Shown here: piece by piece, positions 43,586 through 50,940 of the stretch
Numbering within the stretch: the first letter of the stretch is position 1
How the letters are laid out: each line of letters starts with the position of its first letter
Assembly (NCBI GenBank): GCA_963802795.1
Contig: CAWDJV010000005.1
Location: forward strand, 868,001-932,000
DNA length: 64,000 bases
Source: JAIBJN01 sp963802795
GTDB taxonomy: Bacteria; Actinomycetota; Thermoleophilia; Gaiellales; Gaiellaceae
Reading direction: 5' to 3'
The notes under the pieces: generated by a model
Database searches by the model: none
Told to the model about the DNA's origin: nothing
The model's input: the letters and a program-made list of their open reading frames with translations, nothing else
Position numbers and translations under genes: made by a program

Positions 43586-44428
43586 ATGGCTCTGCGTAAG
43601 TACAAGCCCACGTCGCCCGGCCGGCGCTTCCGCTCGGTTTCCACCTTCGAGGAGGTCACGAAGACCGAGCCGGAGAAGAGCCTGCTCGAGCCGGTGAAGC
43701 GCAAGGGCGGCCGCAACAACCAGGGCCGGATCACGACCCGCCACCAGGGAGGCGGCCATAAGCGCCGCTACCGCGTCGTCGACTTCAAGCGGCGCAAGGA
43801 CGGCGTGCCGGCGAAGGTGGCGGCGATCGAGTACGACCCGAACCGCTCGGCCCGGATCGCGCTGCTCCACTACGCGGACGGGGCGAAGGCTTACATCCTC
43901 GCGCCCGCGGGCCTGCGGGTCGGCGCGCGCGTCGAGTCGGGGCCGGGTGCGGACATCCGGCCGGGCAACGCGCTTCCGCTCGCCAACATCCCGACCGGCA
44001 CGCTCGTGCACAACCTCGAGCTGAAGCCCGGTCGCGGCGGACAGCTGGCCCGGAGCGCGGGCTCGGGCGTGCAGCTTGTCGCCAAGGCCGAGGGCTTCGG
44101 CGTCCTCCGCCTTCCCTCGGGCGAGATGCGCCGCGTGCCGCTGGCGTGCCGCGCCACCGTCGGGCAGGTCGGCAACGTCGACCACGAGAACATCTCGAGC
44201 GGCAAGGCCGGCCGCAGCCGGTGGCTGGGCAAGCGCCCCACCGTCCGCGGCTCCGCCATGAACCCGGTCGACCACCCGCACGGTGGCGGCGAGGGCAAGT
44301 CCAAGGGAGGCCGTCACCCCGTCACGCCCTGGGGCGTGCCGACGCTCGGCAAGCGTACGCGCCGCAAGCACAAGGAATCCGACAAGCTGATCGTCCGCGG
44401 TCGTCGCCGCGGGAAGGAGCGCCGCTAG
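43586..44428 (+). CDS. rplB: 50S ribosomal protein L2
   Basis: This 280-residue protein is needed for subunit joining and peptidyl transfer. It has KGGRNNQGRITTRHQGGGHKRRYRVVDF and the active-site-proximal GSAMNPVDHPHGGGEGKSKGGRHPVTPWG with the conserved His. ATG at 43586 is chosen over an earlier in-frame ATG (43565) that lies inside the structured spacer and adds seven unconserved residues. rpsS follows after an 81-base spacer. Confidence 0.97.
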   Translation: MALRKYKPTSPGRRFRSVSTFEEVTKTEPEKSLLEPVKRKGGRNNQGRITTRHQGGGHKRRYRVVDFKRRKDGVPAKVAAIEYDPNRSARIALLHYADGAKAYILAPAGLRVGARVESGPGADIRPGNALPLANIPTGTLVHNLELKPGRGGQLARSAGSGVQLVAKAEGFGVLRLPSGEMRRVPLACRATVGQVGNVDHENISSGKAGRSRWLGKRPTVRGSAMNPVDHPHGGGEGKSKGGRHPVTPWGVPTLGKRTRRKHKESDKLIVRGRRRGKERR

Positions 44429-44431
44429 TGG

Positions 44432-44458
44432 CCGGAAAAATGCTGCGCATTTTCCCGG
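44432..44458 (+). promoter_or_regulatory. Hairpin in the rplB-rpsS spacer
   Basis: CCGGAAAAATGC and GCATTTTCCCGG pair around TGC (44432-44443 and 44447-44458) with one bulged A and one bulged C, three bases after the rplB stop. GGGAGGAG follows directly, before an in-frame TTG at 44468. It might attenuate, protect an mRNA end or set the rpsS start. The rest of the spacer holds a weaker ACCC..GGGT hairpin. Confidence 0.4.
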
Positions 44459-44509
44459 GAGGAGATTTTGACCCTTCGCTTCGCTCGGGTGGAGAACGAA
44501 AGGACACGA

Positions 44510-44794
44510 GTGAGTAGATCTTCGAAGAAAGGCCCGTTCGTGGAGGAGAGCCTCATGAACCGCATCGAGGCGATGAACGCCTCCGGCGAGAAGCGCCCAC
44601 TCCGAACGTGGTCGCGCACGTCGACGGTCTTCCCGGAGATGGTCGGCCACACGATCGCCGTCCACAACGGCAGGACCCACATTCCCGTCTTCGTGACGGA
44701 GTCCATGGTCGGCCACAAGCTCGGGGAGTTCGCTCCCACGCGGATCTTCCGCGGGCACTCCGGCGACCGCAGGACCGAGGTGAAGAGGACCTAG
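44510..44794 (+). CDS. rpsS: 30S ribosomal protein S19
   Basis: This 94-residue head protein has RSSKKGPFVEESLMNRIEAMN, VGHTIAVHNGRTHIPVFVTESMVGHKLGEFAPTRIF and the basic end. GTG at 44510 gives the canonical SRSSKKGPF start with AAAGGA 6 bases upstream. An in-frame TTG at 44468 with GGAGGAG close by would add 14 residues and cannot be excluded. The stop overlaps the rplV GTG as TAGTG. Confidence 0.95.
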   Translation: MSRSSKKGPFVEESLMNRIEAMNASGEKRPLRTWSRTSTVFPEMVGHTIAVHNGRTHIPVFVTESMVGHKLGEFAPTRIFRGHSGDRRTEVKRT

Positions 44795-45501
44795 TGGCCA
44801 CCGTCGAGACACGCTCGACCGTGCGCGCGGAGGCTCGGTACGTCCGCGCTGCGCCCAGGAAGGCCGGGTTGATCGTGGACCTGATTCGCGGCCGCAACGT
44901 GCCGGAGGCGCGCACGATCCTCGCGTTCATGACGCGTGACGCCGCGCGCGACGTTCGCAAGGTCCTCGACTCGGCAGTCGCCAACGCCGAGGCGAACCAC
45001 GGGCTCTCCGGCGACGACCTCGTCGTCGCGAGTGCCTTCGTCGGCGCCGGCCCGGTCCTCAAGCGCTGGCGCGCCCGCGCGCGCGGGCGCGTGGGCCGGA
45101 TCCACAAGCGGACCTGCCACATCACCATCGAGCTCGCCCTGCCCGGCGGCGAGGAGATCCCGGCCGCGATCGAGCGCCCGGCGCCGGCTCCGGCTCCTCC
45201 CGAGCCGGCCGAGCCCGTCGCCGAGGAGGAGGCGCCCGCCGAAGAGGAGGCGCCCGCCGAAGAGGCCGCTCTTGCAGAGGAGAAGCCGAAGCGCAAGCGC
45301 GCCGCGAAGCCGCAGGCCGAGGGCGACGAGACCGCCGAGCCGCAGGCCGAGGGCGACGAGGCCGCCGAGCCGCAGGCCGAGGGCGACGAGGCCGCCGAGC
45401 CGCAGGCCGAGAGCGACGAGACCGCCTCCACCGACGAGCCGAAGCCAAAGCCGCGCGCCTCGCGCGCGAAAAAGACGACCGAAGAAGGGGAGGATTCCTA
45501 G
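44794..45501 (+). CDS. rplV: 50S ribosomal protein L22 with long acidic repeat tail
   Basis: This 235-residue protein is about twice the usual length. Residues 1-115 are normal L22 (VRAAPRKAGLIVDLIRGRNV, LDSAVANAEANHGL, and the tunnel hairpin KRWRARARGRVGRIHKRTCHITI). The rest is an Ala/Glu/Pro tail including four copies of a PQAEGDE-type decapeptide, ending in a Lys-rich patch (KPKPRASRAKKTTEE). Start and stop overlap the neighbours (TAGTG on both sides). The tail lies on the solvent side by analogy and has no known role. Confidence 0.95.
   Translation: MATVETRSTVRAEARYVRAAPRKAGLIVDLIRGRNVPEARTILAFMTRDAARDVRKVLDSAVANAEANHGLSGDDLVVASAFVGAGPVLKRWRARARGRVGRIHKRTCHITIELALPGGEEIPAAIERPAPAPAPPEPAEPVAEEEAPAEEEAPAEEAALAEEKPKRKRAAKPQAEGDETAEPQAEGDEAAEPQAEGDEAAEPQAESDETASTDEPKPKPRASRAKKTTEEGEDS
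45310..45429 (+). repeat. 30-bp tandem repeat in rplV, four copies
   Basis: Copies start at 45310, 45340, 45370 and 45400, each encoding PQAEGDE(T/A)AE or a one-residue variant. The units are nearly identical at DNA level, including third codon positions, which indicates recent duplication. Confidence 0.85.
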
Positions 45502-46493
45502 TGGGTCAGAAGGTGCATCCCGGCGGGCTGCGCGTCGGCGTCATCCACGACTGGAGATCGAACTGGTACACGGGCTCGAAGGAGTTCCCTGCGTACCTGA
45601 TCGAGGACGTCAAGATCCGAGACCACATCTACGGCAAGCTCGGCCACGCGGGGCTGTCGGACATCCTCATCCGCAAGGACAAGCAGCGGATCACGATCGA
45701 CATCTACACGGCGCGGCCGGGCATCGTCATCGGCAAGTCCGGCGCCGAGGTGGACGCGCTGCGGCGTGAGATCCACGCGATGACCCACAAGAGCATCCAG
45801 ATCAACATCAACGAGATCAAGCGCCCCGAGCTCGACGCGAAGCTCGTCGCGCAGTCGATCGCCGAGCAGCTCGAGAACCGCGTGAGCTTCCGCCGCGCGA
45901 TGAAGCGCTCGCTGGCCTCCGCGATCCGCTCGGGCGCCGAGGGCGTGAAGATCACGTGCGGCGGCCGCCTGGGCGGGACGGAGATGTCCCGCTCGGAGAC
46001 CTACTCCGAGGGGCGCGTCCCGCTACACACGCTCCGCGCGGACATCGACTACGGGTTTGCCGAGGCGAAGACGACGTTCGGGCGGATCGGCGTCAAGGTC
46101 TGGGTCAACAAGGGCGAGATCATGCCGGAGGGCTTCGAGAGCGACCGCGGTGCCGCGGGGCGCCTCGGCGACCAGGATCAGGCGCGTCGCAAGGGCGGCC
46201 GCCGCGACGGCCTCGGCGCCAGCCGGGAAGCCGGTCGCCGGGGCGGCGAGCGCGAAGGCCTCGGCCCCGTCGGCCGCCCCCGTCGACAGCGGCGTCGCAG
46301 CGGTCAGGGCGAGCCGCGCGAGGGCCAGGCGCAGGCGCCCGAGTCCCGCGAGCGTCCTCCCCAGCCGGACGCGGCTCCCGCGACCGAGACCCCGGCTCCG
46401 GCCGAGCCCGCTGCCGAGGCGCCCGCTCCGGCCGAGCCGGCCGCGGAGGCTCCTGCACCGTCCGAGGAGCAGGGGAAGGGGGATGACGCCTGA
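45501..46493 (+). CDS. rpsC: 30S ribosomal protein S3 with C-terminal extension
   Basis: This 330-residue protein has a normal S3 core (1-215) with the KH domain GRPGIVIGKSGAEVD-type segment (TARPGIVIGKSGAEV) and VKITCGGRLGGTEMSRSETYSEGRVPLHTLRADIDYG. The next 60 residues are Arg/Gly-rich and the last 50 Ala/Pro/Glu-rich (PAPAEPAAEAPAPAEP). It starts with GTG overlapping the rplV stop, and its TGA overlaps the rplP ATG. Such tails are also seen in other ribosomal proteins of this window. Confidence 0.96.
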   Translation: MGQKVHPGGLRVGVIHDWRSNWYTGSKEFPAYLIEDVKIRDHIYGKLGHAGLSDILIRKDKQRITIDIYTARPGIVIGKSGAEVDALRREIHAMTHKSIQININEIKRPELDAKLVAQSIAEQLENRVSFRRAMKRSLASAIRSGAEGVKITCGGRLGGTEMSRSETYSEGRVPLHTLRADIDYGFAEAKTTFGRIGVKVWVNKGEIMPEGFESDRGAAGRLGDQDQARRKGGRRDGLGASREAGRRGGEREGLGPVGRPRRQRRRSGQGEPREGQAQAPESRERPPQPDAAPATETPAPAEPAAEAPAPAEPAAEAPAPSEEQGKGDDA

Positions 46494-46918
46494 TGCTCAT
46501 GCCCCGCAAGACGAAGTACCGCAAGCAGCAGCGCGGGCGCCGGCGCGGCACCGCGAAGGGCCAGCAGCAGGTCCACTTCGGCGACTTCGGGCTCAAGGCG
46601 CTCGAGACCGGCTGGATCACGAACCGTCAGATCGAGGCGGCCCGCATCGCCATGACGCGCCACATCAAGCGCGGCGGCAAGGTCTGGATCAACGTCTTCC
46701 CGGACAAGCCGGTCACGCAGAAGCCCGCCGAGACCCGCATGGGCTCCGGGAAGGGCTCGCCCGAGCACTGGGTCGCCGTCGTCAAGCCCGGCCGGGTCAT
46801 GTTCGAGCTGGCCGGGGTGTCGGAAGCGCTCGCACGCGACGCCATGCGCCTCGCGGGGATGAAGCTGCCCATCAAGACCAAGGTCGTGAAGCGGGAGGCG
46901 GATCTCTTTGAGAGCTAG
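46493..46918 (+). CDS. rplP: 50S ribosomal protein L16
   Basis: This 141-residue protein sits near the A-site tRNA. MLMPRKTKYRKQQRGRRRGTAKG, GLKALETGWITNRQIEAARIAMTRHIKRGGKVWI and the GSGKGSPEHWVAVVKPGRVMFELAG segment are typical. It overlaps rpsC by one base and rpmC by 11 bases. Confidence 0.97.
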   Translation: MLMPRKTKYRKQQRGRRRGTAKGQQQVHFGDFGLKALETGWITNRQIEAARIAMTRHIKRGGKVWINVFPDKPVTQKPAETRMGSGKGSPEHWVAVVKPGRVMFELAGVSEALARDAMRLAGMKLPIKTKVVKREADLFES

Positions 46919-47111
46919 TCAGCTGAGGGAGTTGTCGGACGAAGAGCTCGTGAAACGTCTCGCCGAGGGGCGGGAGAACCTGTTCAACCTCCGCTTTCAG
47001 ATGGCGACGGGCGCGCTCGACGCGACGTCGCGCCTCTCGCTCGCGAAGCGTGACATCGCCCGGATCCTGACGATCCAGGCGGAGCGGAAGAACTCGTTGG
47101 AGAGAAGGTAA
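46908..47111 (+). CDS. rpmC: 50S ribosomal protein L29
   Basis: This 67-residue two-helix protein of the tunnel exit (ELSDEELVKRLAEGRENLFNLRFQMATGAL, then a basic helix) starts at TTG 46908 inside the end of rplP, with GGGAGG upstream. Its TAA overlaps the rpsQ ATG by one base. Confidence 0.95.
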   Translation: MRASQLRELSDEELVKRLAEGRENLFNLRFQMATGALDATSRLSLAKRDIARILTIQAERKNSLERR

Positions 47112-48073
47112 TGGGAAGGCCGAGGAAAGACGAAGAGACGCAGGAGCAGGTCGAGGAGACTCCGGCCACGGAGCCGGAGGCCGAGGCCGTGCCCGACGAC
47201 GACGAGGCTCCGGCCGAGGAGCCTGCCGCCGACGAGGAGGTCGAGGTCGCCGCCGAGCCGGTAGCGGCCGAGGAACCTGCGCCGGAAGCCGAGGAGGCGC
47301 CGGCCGAGGAGCCCGAGCCCGCCGCCGAGCCGGTGGCGGCCGAGGAACCTGCGCCGGAAGCGGAGGAGGCGCCGGCTGAGGAGCCCGAGCCCGCCGCCGA
47401 GCCGGTAGAGGCAGAGGAACTGGGCGGAGCCGGCGGGCGAGGAGCCCGAGCCCGAGCCGGCGGCCGAGAACTGCGCCGGAAGGAGGAGGCGCCGGCCGAG
47501 GAGCCCGAGCCCGCCGCCGAGCCGGTGGCGGCCGAGGAACCTGCGCCGGAAGCGGAGGAGGCGCCGGCCGAGGAGCCCGAGCCCGCGCAAGAGCCGGCCG
47601 CCGAGGCCGAAGAGGAAGCCGCACCGGCCGAGGAGGCCCCCGCGCAGGAGCCCGAGCCGGCTCCGGCCGCCGAGGCGCCCGCTGCACCGCCCGCCCCGCC
47701 CCCCGCGCCGAAGCCGAAGCGCAAGCGCGTCCCGCGCTCCGAGAGGCGTCGACGCTCGCAGCCCGCGCGCCCGAAGCCGGCCGCGCGCAAGCCGATCGTC
47801 CGGTTGCCGAAGCCCGAGCACGTCCGCGGGCCGCGCAAGGAGCGCCGGGGCGTGGTCGTGTCCGCCGCGATGGACAAGACGATCGTCGTCCGCGTCGACA
47901 CCGTGAAGCCGCACCCGGTCTACAAGAAGATCGTCCGGCGCTCGGCGAAGCTCCACGCACACGACGAGGGCAACACTGCCAAGCCCGGGGACCTCGTCAG
48001 GATCGTCGAGACGCGGCCGCTCTCCAAGACGAAGAACTGGCGTCTCGCCGAGATCCTCGAGGAGGCGAAGTAG
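47111..48073 (+). CDS. rpsQ: 30S ribosomal protein S17 with 240-residue N-terminal extension
   Basis: The protein has 320 residues against about 85 for normal S17. The C-terminal part (about 244-320: GVVVSAAMDKTIVVRVDTVKPHPVYKKIVRRSAKLHAHDEGNTAKPGDLV) is a complete OB-fold S17. The extension is Ala/Glu/Pro-rich, built on 24-residue repeats, then a Lys/Arg/Pro segment (KPKRKRVPRSERRRRSQPARPKP) leads into the core. Residues about 103-122 turn Gly/Arg-rich because the repeat is there read in another frame (47,414-47,476), suggesting compensating indels. ATG at 47111 overlaps the rpmC stop, and no good later start exists, so the extension is probably real. Confidence 0.9.
   Translation: MGRPRKDEETQEQVEETPATEPEAEAVPDDDEAPAEEPAADEEVEVAAEPVAAEEPAPEAEEAPAEEPEPAAEPVAAEEPAPEAEEAPAEEPEPAAEPVEAEELGGAGGRGARARAGGRELRRKEEAPAEEPEPAAEPVAAEEPAPEAEEAPAEEPEPAQEPAAEAEEEAAPAEEAPAQEPEPAPAAEAPAAPPAPPPAPKPKRKRVPRSERRRRSQPARPKPAARKPIVRLPKPEHVRGPRKERRGVVVSAAMDKTIVVRVDTVKPHPVYKKIVRRSAKLHAHDEGNTAKPGDLVRIVETRPLSKTKNWRLAEILEEAK
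47255..47590 (+). repeat. 72-bp tandem repeat in rpsQ
   Basis: Units beginning GAGCCGGT start at 47255, 47327, 47399 and 47519. The first two spacings are exactly 72 bp (24 residues). The third interval is 120 bp and contains a scrambled stretch with small indels. Units are nearly identical, so misassembly or replication slippage is plausible here. Confidence 0.8.
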
Positions 48074-48080
48074 GCCCGCG

Positions 48081-48449
48081 ATGATCCAGCAGGAATCCCG
48101 TCTCCGCGTTGCCGACAACACGGGCGCCCGTGAGCTCCTGTGCATCCGTGTGCTCGGTGGCTCCCACCGCCGCTACGCGCGGGTCGGCGACGTGATCGTC
48201 GGAACGGTGAAGACCGCGACACCCCAGGGGACGATCAAGAAGGGCGAGGTCGTCAGGGCCGTCGTCGTCCGCACGAAGAAGCCCTTCGGGCGCGACGACG
48301 GCACGTCGATCGCCTTCGACGAGAACGCTGCGGTCATCATCGACGCGCAGTCGAACCCGCGCGGCACGCGCATCTTCGGCCCGGTCGCGCGCGAGCTGCG
48401 CGAGAAGAACTTCATGAAAATTGTCTCGCTCGCACCGGAGGTGCTCTGA
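48081..48449 (+). CDS. rplN: 50S ribosomal protein L14
   Basis: This 122-residue intersubunit-bridge protein has MIQQESRLRVADNTGARELLCIRVLGG and RDDGTSIAFDENAAVIIDAQSNPRGTRIFGPVARELR. The length is complete. rplX begins with no gap. Confidence 0.97.
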   Translation: MIQQESRLRVADNTGARELLCIRVLGGSHRRYARVGDVIVGTVKTATPQGTIKKGEVVRAVVVRTKKPFGRDDGTSIAFDENAAVIIDAQSNPRGTRIFGPVARELREKNFMKIVSLAPEVL

Positions 48450-48821
48450 ATGGCGCAAGCGATGAAGGTTCGCAAGGGCGACATCGTCCAGATCCTCTCG
48501 GGCAAGGACCGGGGCAAGCAGGGCCGCATCATCGAAGCGGACCCGCGCAAGCGCCGCGTGCTCGTCGAGAACCTGAACGTCGTCAAGCGGCACCGGAAGC
48601 CACGGCCGATGAAGGATGCGAGCCGGATGGGCCAGACCCAGGTCCAGCCGGGCGGCATCTTCGACGTCTCCTCGCCCGTGGACGTCTCCAACGTGATGCT
48701 CGTCTGCCCGACGTGCAACCGCGCCACCCGGGTCGGCTACGAGTTCCGCGACTCGAAGGACGGGCGCGTCAAGGTGCGGGTCTGCAAGCGCGAGGACTGC
48801 GGGGAGGTGCTCGACCGCTGA
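48450..48821 (+). CDS. rplX: 50S ribosomal protein L24
   Basis: This 123-residue assembly initiator has a KOW motif near the start (VRKGDIVQILSGKDRGKQGRIIEADPRKRRVLVENLN). The C-terminal part has a CPTCNR...CKREDCG set of four cysteines, a zinc-ribbon-like feature present in some L24 proteins. The start may be this ATG or the ATG four codons later, nearer the KOW domain. The TGA overlaps the rplE ATG. Confidence 0.95.
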   Translation: MAQAMKVRKGDIVQILSGKDRGKQGRIIEADPRKRRVLVENLNVVKRHRKPRPMKDASRMGQTQVQPGGIFDVSSPVDVSNVMLVCPTCNRATRVGYEFRDSKDGRVKVRVCKREDCGEVLDR

Positions 48822-49384
48822 TGGCGACCAACGGCTACGCACCGCGTCTCAAGGAGCGTTACATCCACGAGGTGCGCCCTGCGCTCAAGGACGAGCTCGA
48901 CCTGAGCTCGATCATGGAGACCCCGCAGATCGAGAAGATCACCGTCAACATGGGCGTCGGCGAGGCGAAGACGAACGCCCGCACTCTCGACAAGGCGGTC
49001 GAAGAGCTGACGACGATCACCGGCCAACGGGCGCAGATCACCCGCGCGAAGAGGTCGATCGCCGGCTTCAAGATCCGCCAGGGGATGCCGATCGGCGCGA
49101 AGGTGACGATCCGCGGCGTCCGCATGTACGAGTTCCTCGATCGGCTCGTGTCGATCGCGCTGCCCCGGATCCGCGACTTTCGCGGCCTCTCGCCGGCGAG
49201 CTTCGACGGCCGCGGAAACTACTCGATCGGGATCCGCGAGCAGATCATCTTCCCGGAGATCAACTACGACGACATCGAGACCGTCCGCGGCCTCGACGTT
49301 GTCATCACGACGACTGCACGGACGGACGGGGAGGGTCTGGCGCTCCTGCGCGGGCTCGGACTCCCGTTCCGCACGGAGAGCTAG
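48821..49384 (+). CDS. rplE: 50S ribosomal protein L5
   Basis: This 187-residue protein binds 5S rRNA. PRLKERYIHEVRPALKDELDL, EKITVNMGVGEAKTNARTLDKAVEELTTITGQRAQITRAKRSIAGFKIRQG and DFRGLSPASFDGRGNYSIGIREQIIFPEI fit the family throughout (shown here in part). ATG at 48821 overlaps the rplX stop. Confidence 0.97.
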   Translation: MATNGYAPRLKERYIHEVRPALKDELDLSSIMETPQIEKITVNMGVGEAKTNARTLDKAVEELTTITGQRAQITRAKRSIAGFKIRQGMPIGAKVTIRGVRMYEFLDRLVSIALPRIRDFRGLSPASFDGRGNYSIGIREQIIFPEINYDDIETVRGLDVVITTTARTDGEGLALLRGLGLPFRTES

Positions 49385-49391
49385 GAGGACA

Positions 49392-49577
49392 ATGGCCAAG
49401 AAGAGCCTGATCGCGAAGGCAGGCCGCCCGCCCAAGTACAAGACGCGGGCCTACAGCCGGTGCAACAAGTGTGGGCGGCCGCGGGCCGTCTACAAGAAGT
49501 TCGGCCTCTGCCGGATCTGCCTGCGCGACCTCGCGCACGAGGGCTTCATTCCCGGCATGACCAAGTCGAGTTGGTGA
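49392..49577 (+). CDS. rpsN: 30S ribosomal protein S14, zinc type
   Basis: This 61-residue short S14 of the zinc-binding kind has CNKCGRPRAVYKKFGLCRIC with two CxxC pairs. ATG at 49392 has AGGAGG upstream; longer in-frame openings run into rplE. The zinc form in the spc cluster is usual in Gram-positive bacteria. Confidence 0.96.
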   Translation: MAKKSLIAKAGRPPKYKTRAYSRCNKCGRPRAVYKKFGLCRICLRDLAHEGFIPGMTKSSW

Positions 49578-49581
49578 TCGC

Positions 49582-49977
49582 ATGTTGACCGACCCCGTTG
49601 CAGACATGCTGGCCCGGCTCAAGAACGCCAACAAGGCGCTCCACGAGACGGCGGCCATGCCCGCGTCGCGGATGAAGACCGAGATCGCCCGAGTCCTCAA
49701 GGACGAGGGCTACATCAAGGACTACCGCGTCGAGAAGGGCGAGTCCTTCGATACCCTCATCGTCGAGCTCAAGTTCGGGCAGAACCGCGAGCGCATCATC
49801 ACCGACCTGCGCCGCGTCTCCAAGCCCGGCCGTCGTGTCTACGCCCGCAAAGACCGGCTCCCGCGCGTGCTCGGGGGCATGGGCACGGCGATCATGTCCA
49901 CGTCCAAAGGTCTCGTCTCGAGTCGTACGGCGCAGGAGCTCGGCGTCGGCGGCGAGGTCGTCTGTTTTATCTGGTGA
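49582..49977 (+). CDS. rpsH: 30S ribosomal protein S8
   Basis: This 131-residue protein binds the central domain of 16S rRNA. It has TDPVADMLARLKNANKA and the C-terminal GMGTAIMSTSKGLVSSRTAQELGVGGEVVCFIW. Its stop lies in the 5' arm of a small hairpin that spans the gap to rplF. Confidence 0.97.
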   Translation: MLTDPVADMLARLKNANKALHETAAMPASRMKTEIARVLKDEGYIKDYRVEKGESFDTLIVELKFGQNRERIITDLRRVSKPGRRVYARKDRLPRVLGGMGTAIMSTSKGLVSSRTAQELGVGGEVVCFIW

Positions 49978-49999
49978 GACGTCTGACGATTTCTCACCA
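49972..49999 (+). promoter_or_regulatory. Stop-to-start hairpin, rpsH-rplF spacer
   Basis: TGGTGAGA (49972-49979, containing the rpsH TGA) pairs perfectly with TCTCACCA (49992-49999) over a 12-base loop. CACTGA follows, as it does after the outer stems of both structured spacers (rplW-rplB, secY-adk). The rplF ribosome site AAGG lies just downstream and is left free. Confidence 0.4.
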
Positions 50000-50017
50000 C
50001 TGACATCAAGGCAAACT

Positions 50018-50551
50018 TTGAGTCGAATCGGTAACAAGCCAATTGAACTTCCGGCCGGAGTGAGCGTGTCGATCTCTCCGGGCCGCGTGATGGTGAACGG
50101 CCCTCTGGGGGAGCTCTCCCAGAACGTGCCGCAGCGCATCGCGATCGAGCAGCGCGACGGCGTGCTCGTCGTCACCCGGCCGACCGAGCGCGGGGAGGAC
50201 CGGGCGCTGCACGGCCTCACCCGCACGCTCGTCGCCAACATGGTCGAGGGCGTGACGAAGGGCTTCGAGAAGGCGCTCGAGATCCAGGGAGTCGGCTACC
50301 GCGCGGCTTTGCGCGGCACCGACCTCGAGCTCAATGTCGGCTTCTCCCACTCGGTCGTGAAGAAGGCGCCCGACGGGATCACGTTCGAGGTTCCGCAGCC
50401 CACCCAGGTCCTCGTCAAGGGGATCGACAAGCAGCGGGTCGGCCAGGTCGCCGCCGAGGTGCGCGCCGTCCGGCCGCCCGAGCCCTACAAGGGCAAGGGC
50501 ATCCGCTACGCGGGCGAGTACGTCCGCCGCAAGATTGGGAAGCGGGCGTAG
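50018..50551 (+). CDS. rplF: 50S ribosomal protein L6
   Basis: This 177-residue protein near the sarcin-ricin loop has SRIGNKPIELPAGVSVSIS, TRTLVANMVEGVTKGFEKALEIQGVGYRA and PEPYKGKGIRYAGEYVRRKIGK. TTG at 50018 gives the canonical start with AAGG 6 bases upstream; the frame is open further 5' but inside rpsH. Confidence 0.96.
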   Translation: MSRIGNKPIELPAGVSVSISPGRVMVNGPLGELSQNVPQRIAIEQRDGVLVVTRPTERGEDRALHGLTRTLVANMVEGVTKGFEKALEIQGVGYRAALRGTDLELNVGFSHSVVKKAPDGITFEVPQPTQVLVKGIDKQRVGQVAAEVRAVRPPEPYKGKGIRYAGEYVRRKIGKRA

Positions 50552-50582
50552 TGCCTCGACAGCATCACCGGAAGGGGCACTA
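50549..50582 (+). promoter_or_regulatory. Stop-to-start hairpin, rplF-rplR spacer
   Basis: TAGTGCCTC (50549-50557, starting with the rplF stop) pairs with GGGGCACTA (50574-50582, one G-U pair), 1 base before the rplR GTG. The 3' arm contains the GGAAGGGG ribosome site. The arm sequence AGTGCC...GGCACT is the same as the outer stem of the secY-adk spacer, so this looks like a minimal relative of that element. Confidence 0.5.
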
Positions 50583-50583
50583 A

Positions 50584-50940
50584 GTGGGAACCCTCACCGT
50601 CCGCCAGGCCCGCGAGCGCCGCCATCGACGCGTTCGACGCAAGATTTTCGGGACGGCCGACCGGCCCCGCCTCGTCGTCCACCGCTCGAACCGGGGAATC
50701 GAGGCGCAGCTCGTCGACGACGTCGAGGGCAAGACCCTCGCGTCGGCAAGTCACACCGGCCTCAAGAAGACCTTCAAGGGCACCAAGACCGAACAGGCCG
50801 CCGAGGTCGGGAAGTTCCTGGCCGCGAGCGCGAAGAAGGCCGGCATCGAGGCCGTCGTCTTCGACCGCGGCGGCTACCTGTACCACGGGCGCGTGAAGGC
50901 GCTCGCCGACGGAGCACGCGAGGGAGGACTCGAGTTCTAA
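50584..50940 (+). CDS. rplR: 50S ribosomal protein L18
   Basis: This 118-residue 5S rRNA-binding protein has RQARERRHRRVRRKIFGTADRPRLVVHRSNRGIEAQLVDD and FDRGGYLYHGRVKALADGAREGGLEF. It starts with GTG. The TAA overlaps the rpsE ATG. Confidence 0.97.
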   Translation: MGTLTVRQARERRHRRVRRKIFGTADRPRLVVHRSNRGIEAQLVDDVEGKTLASASHTGLKKTFKGTKTEQAAEVGKFLAASAKKAGIEAVVFDRGGYLYHGRVKALADGAREGGLEF

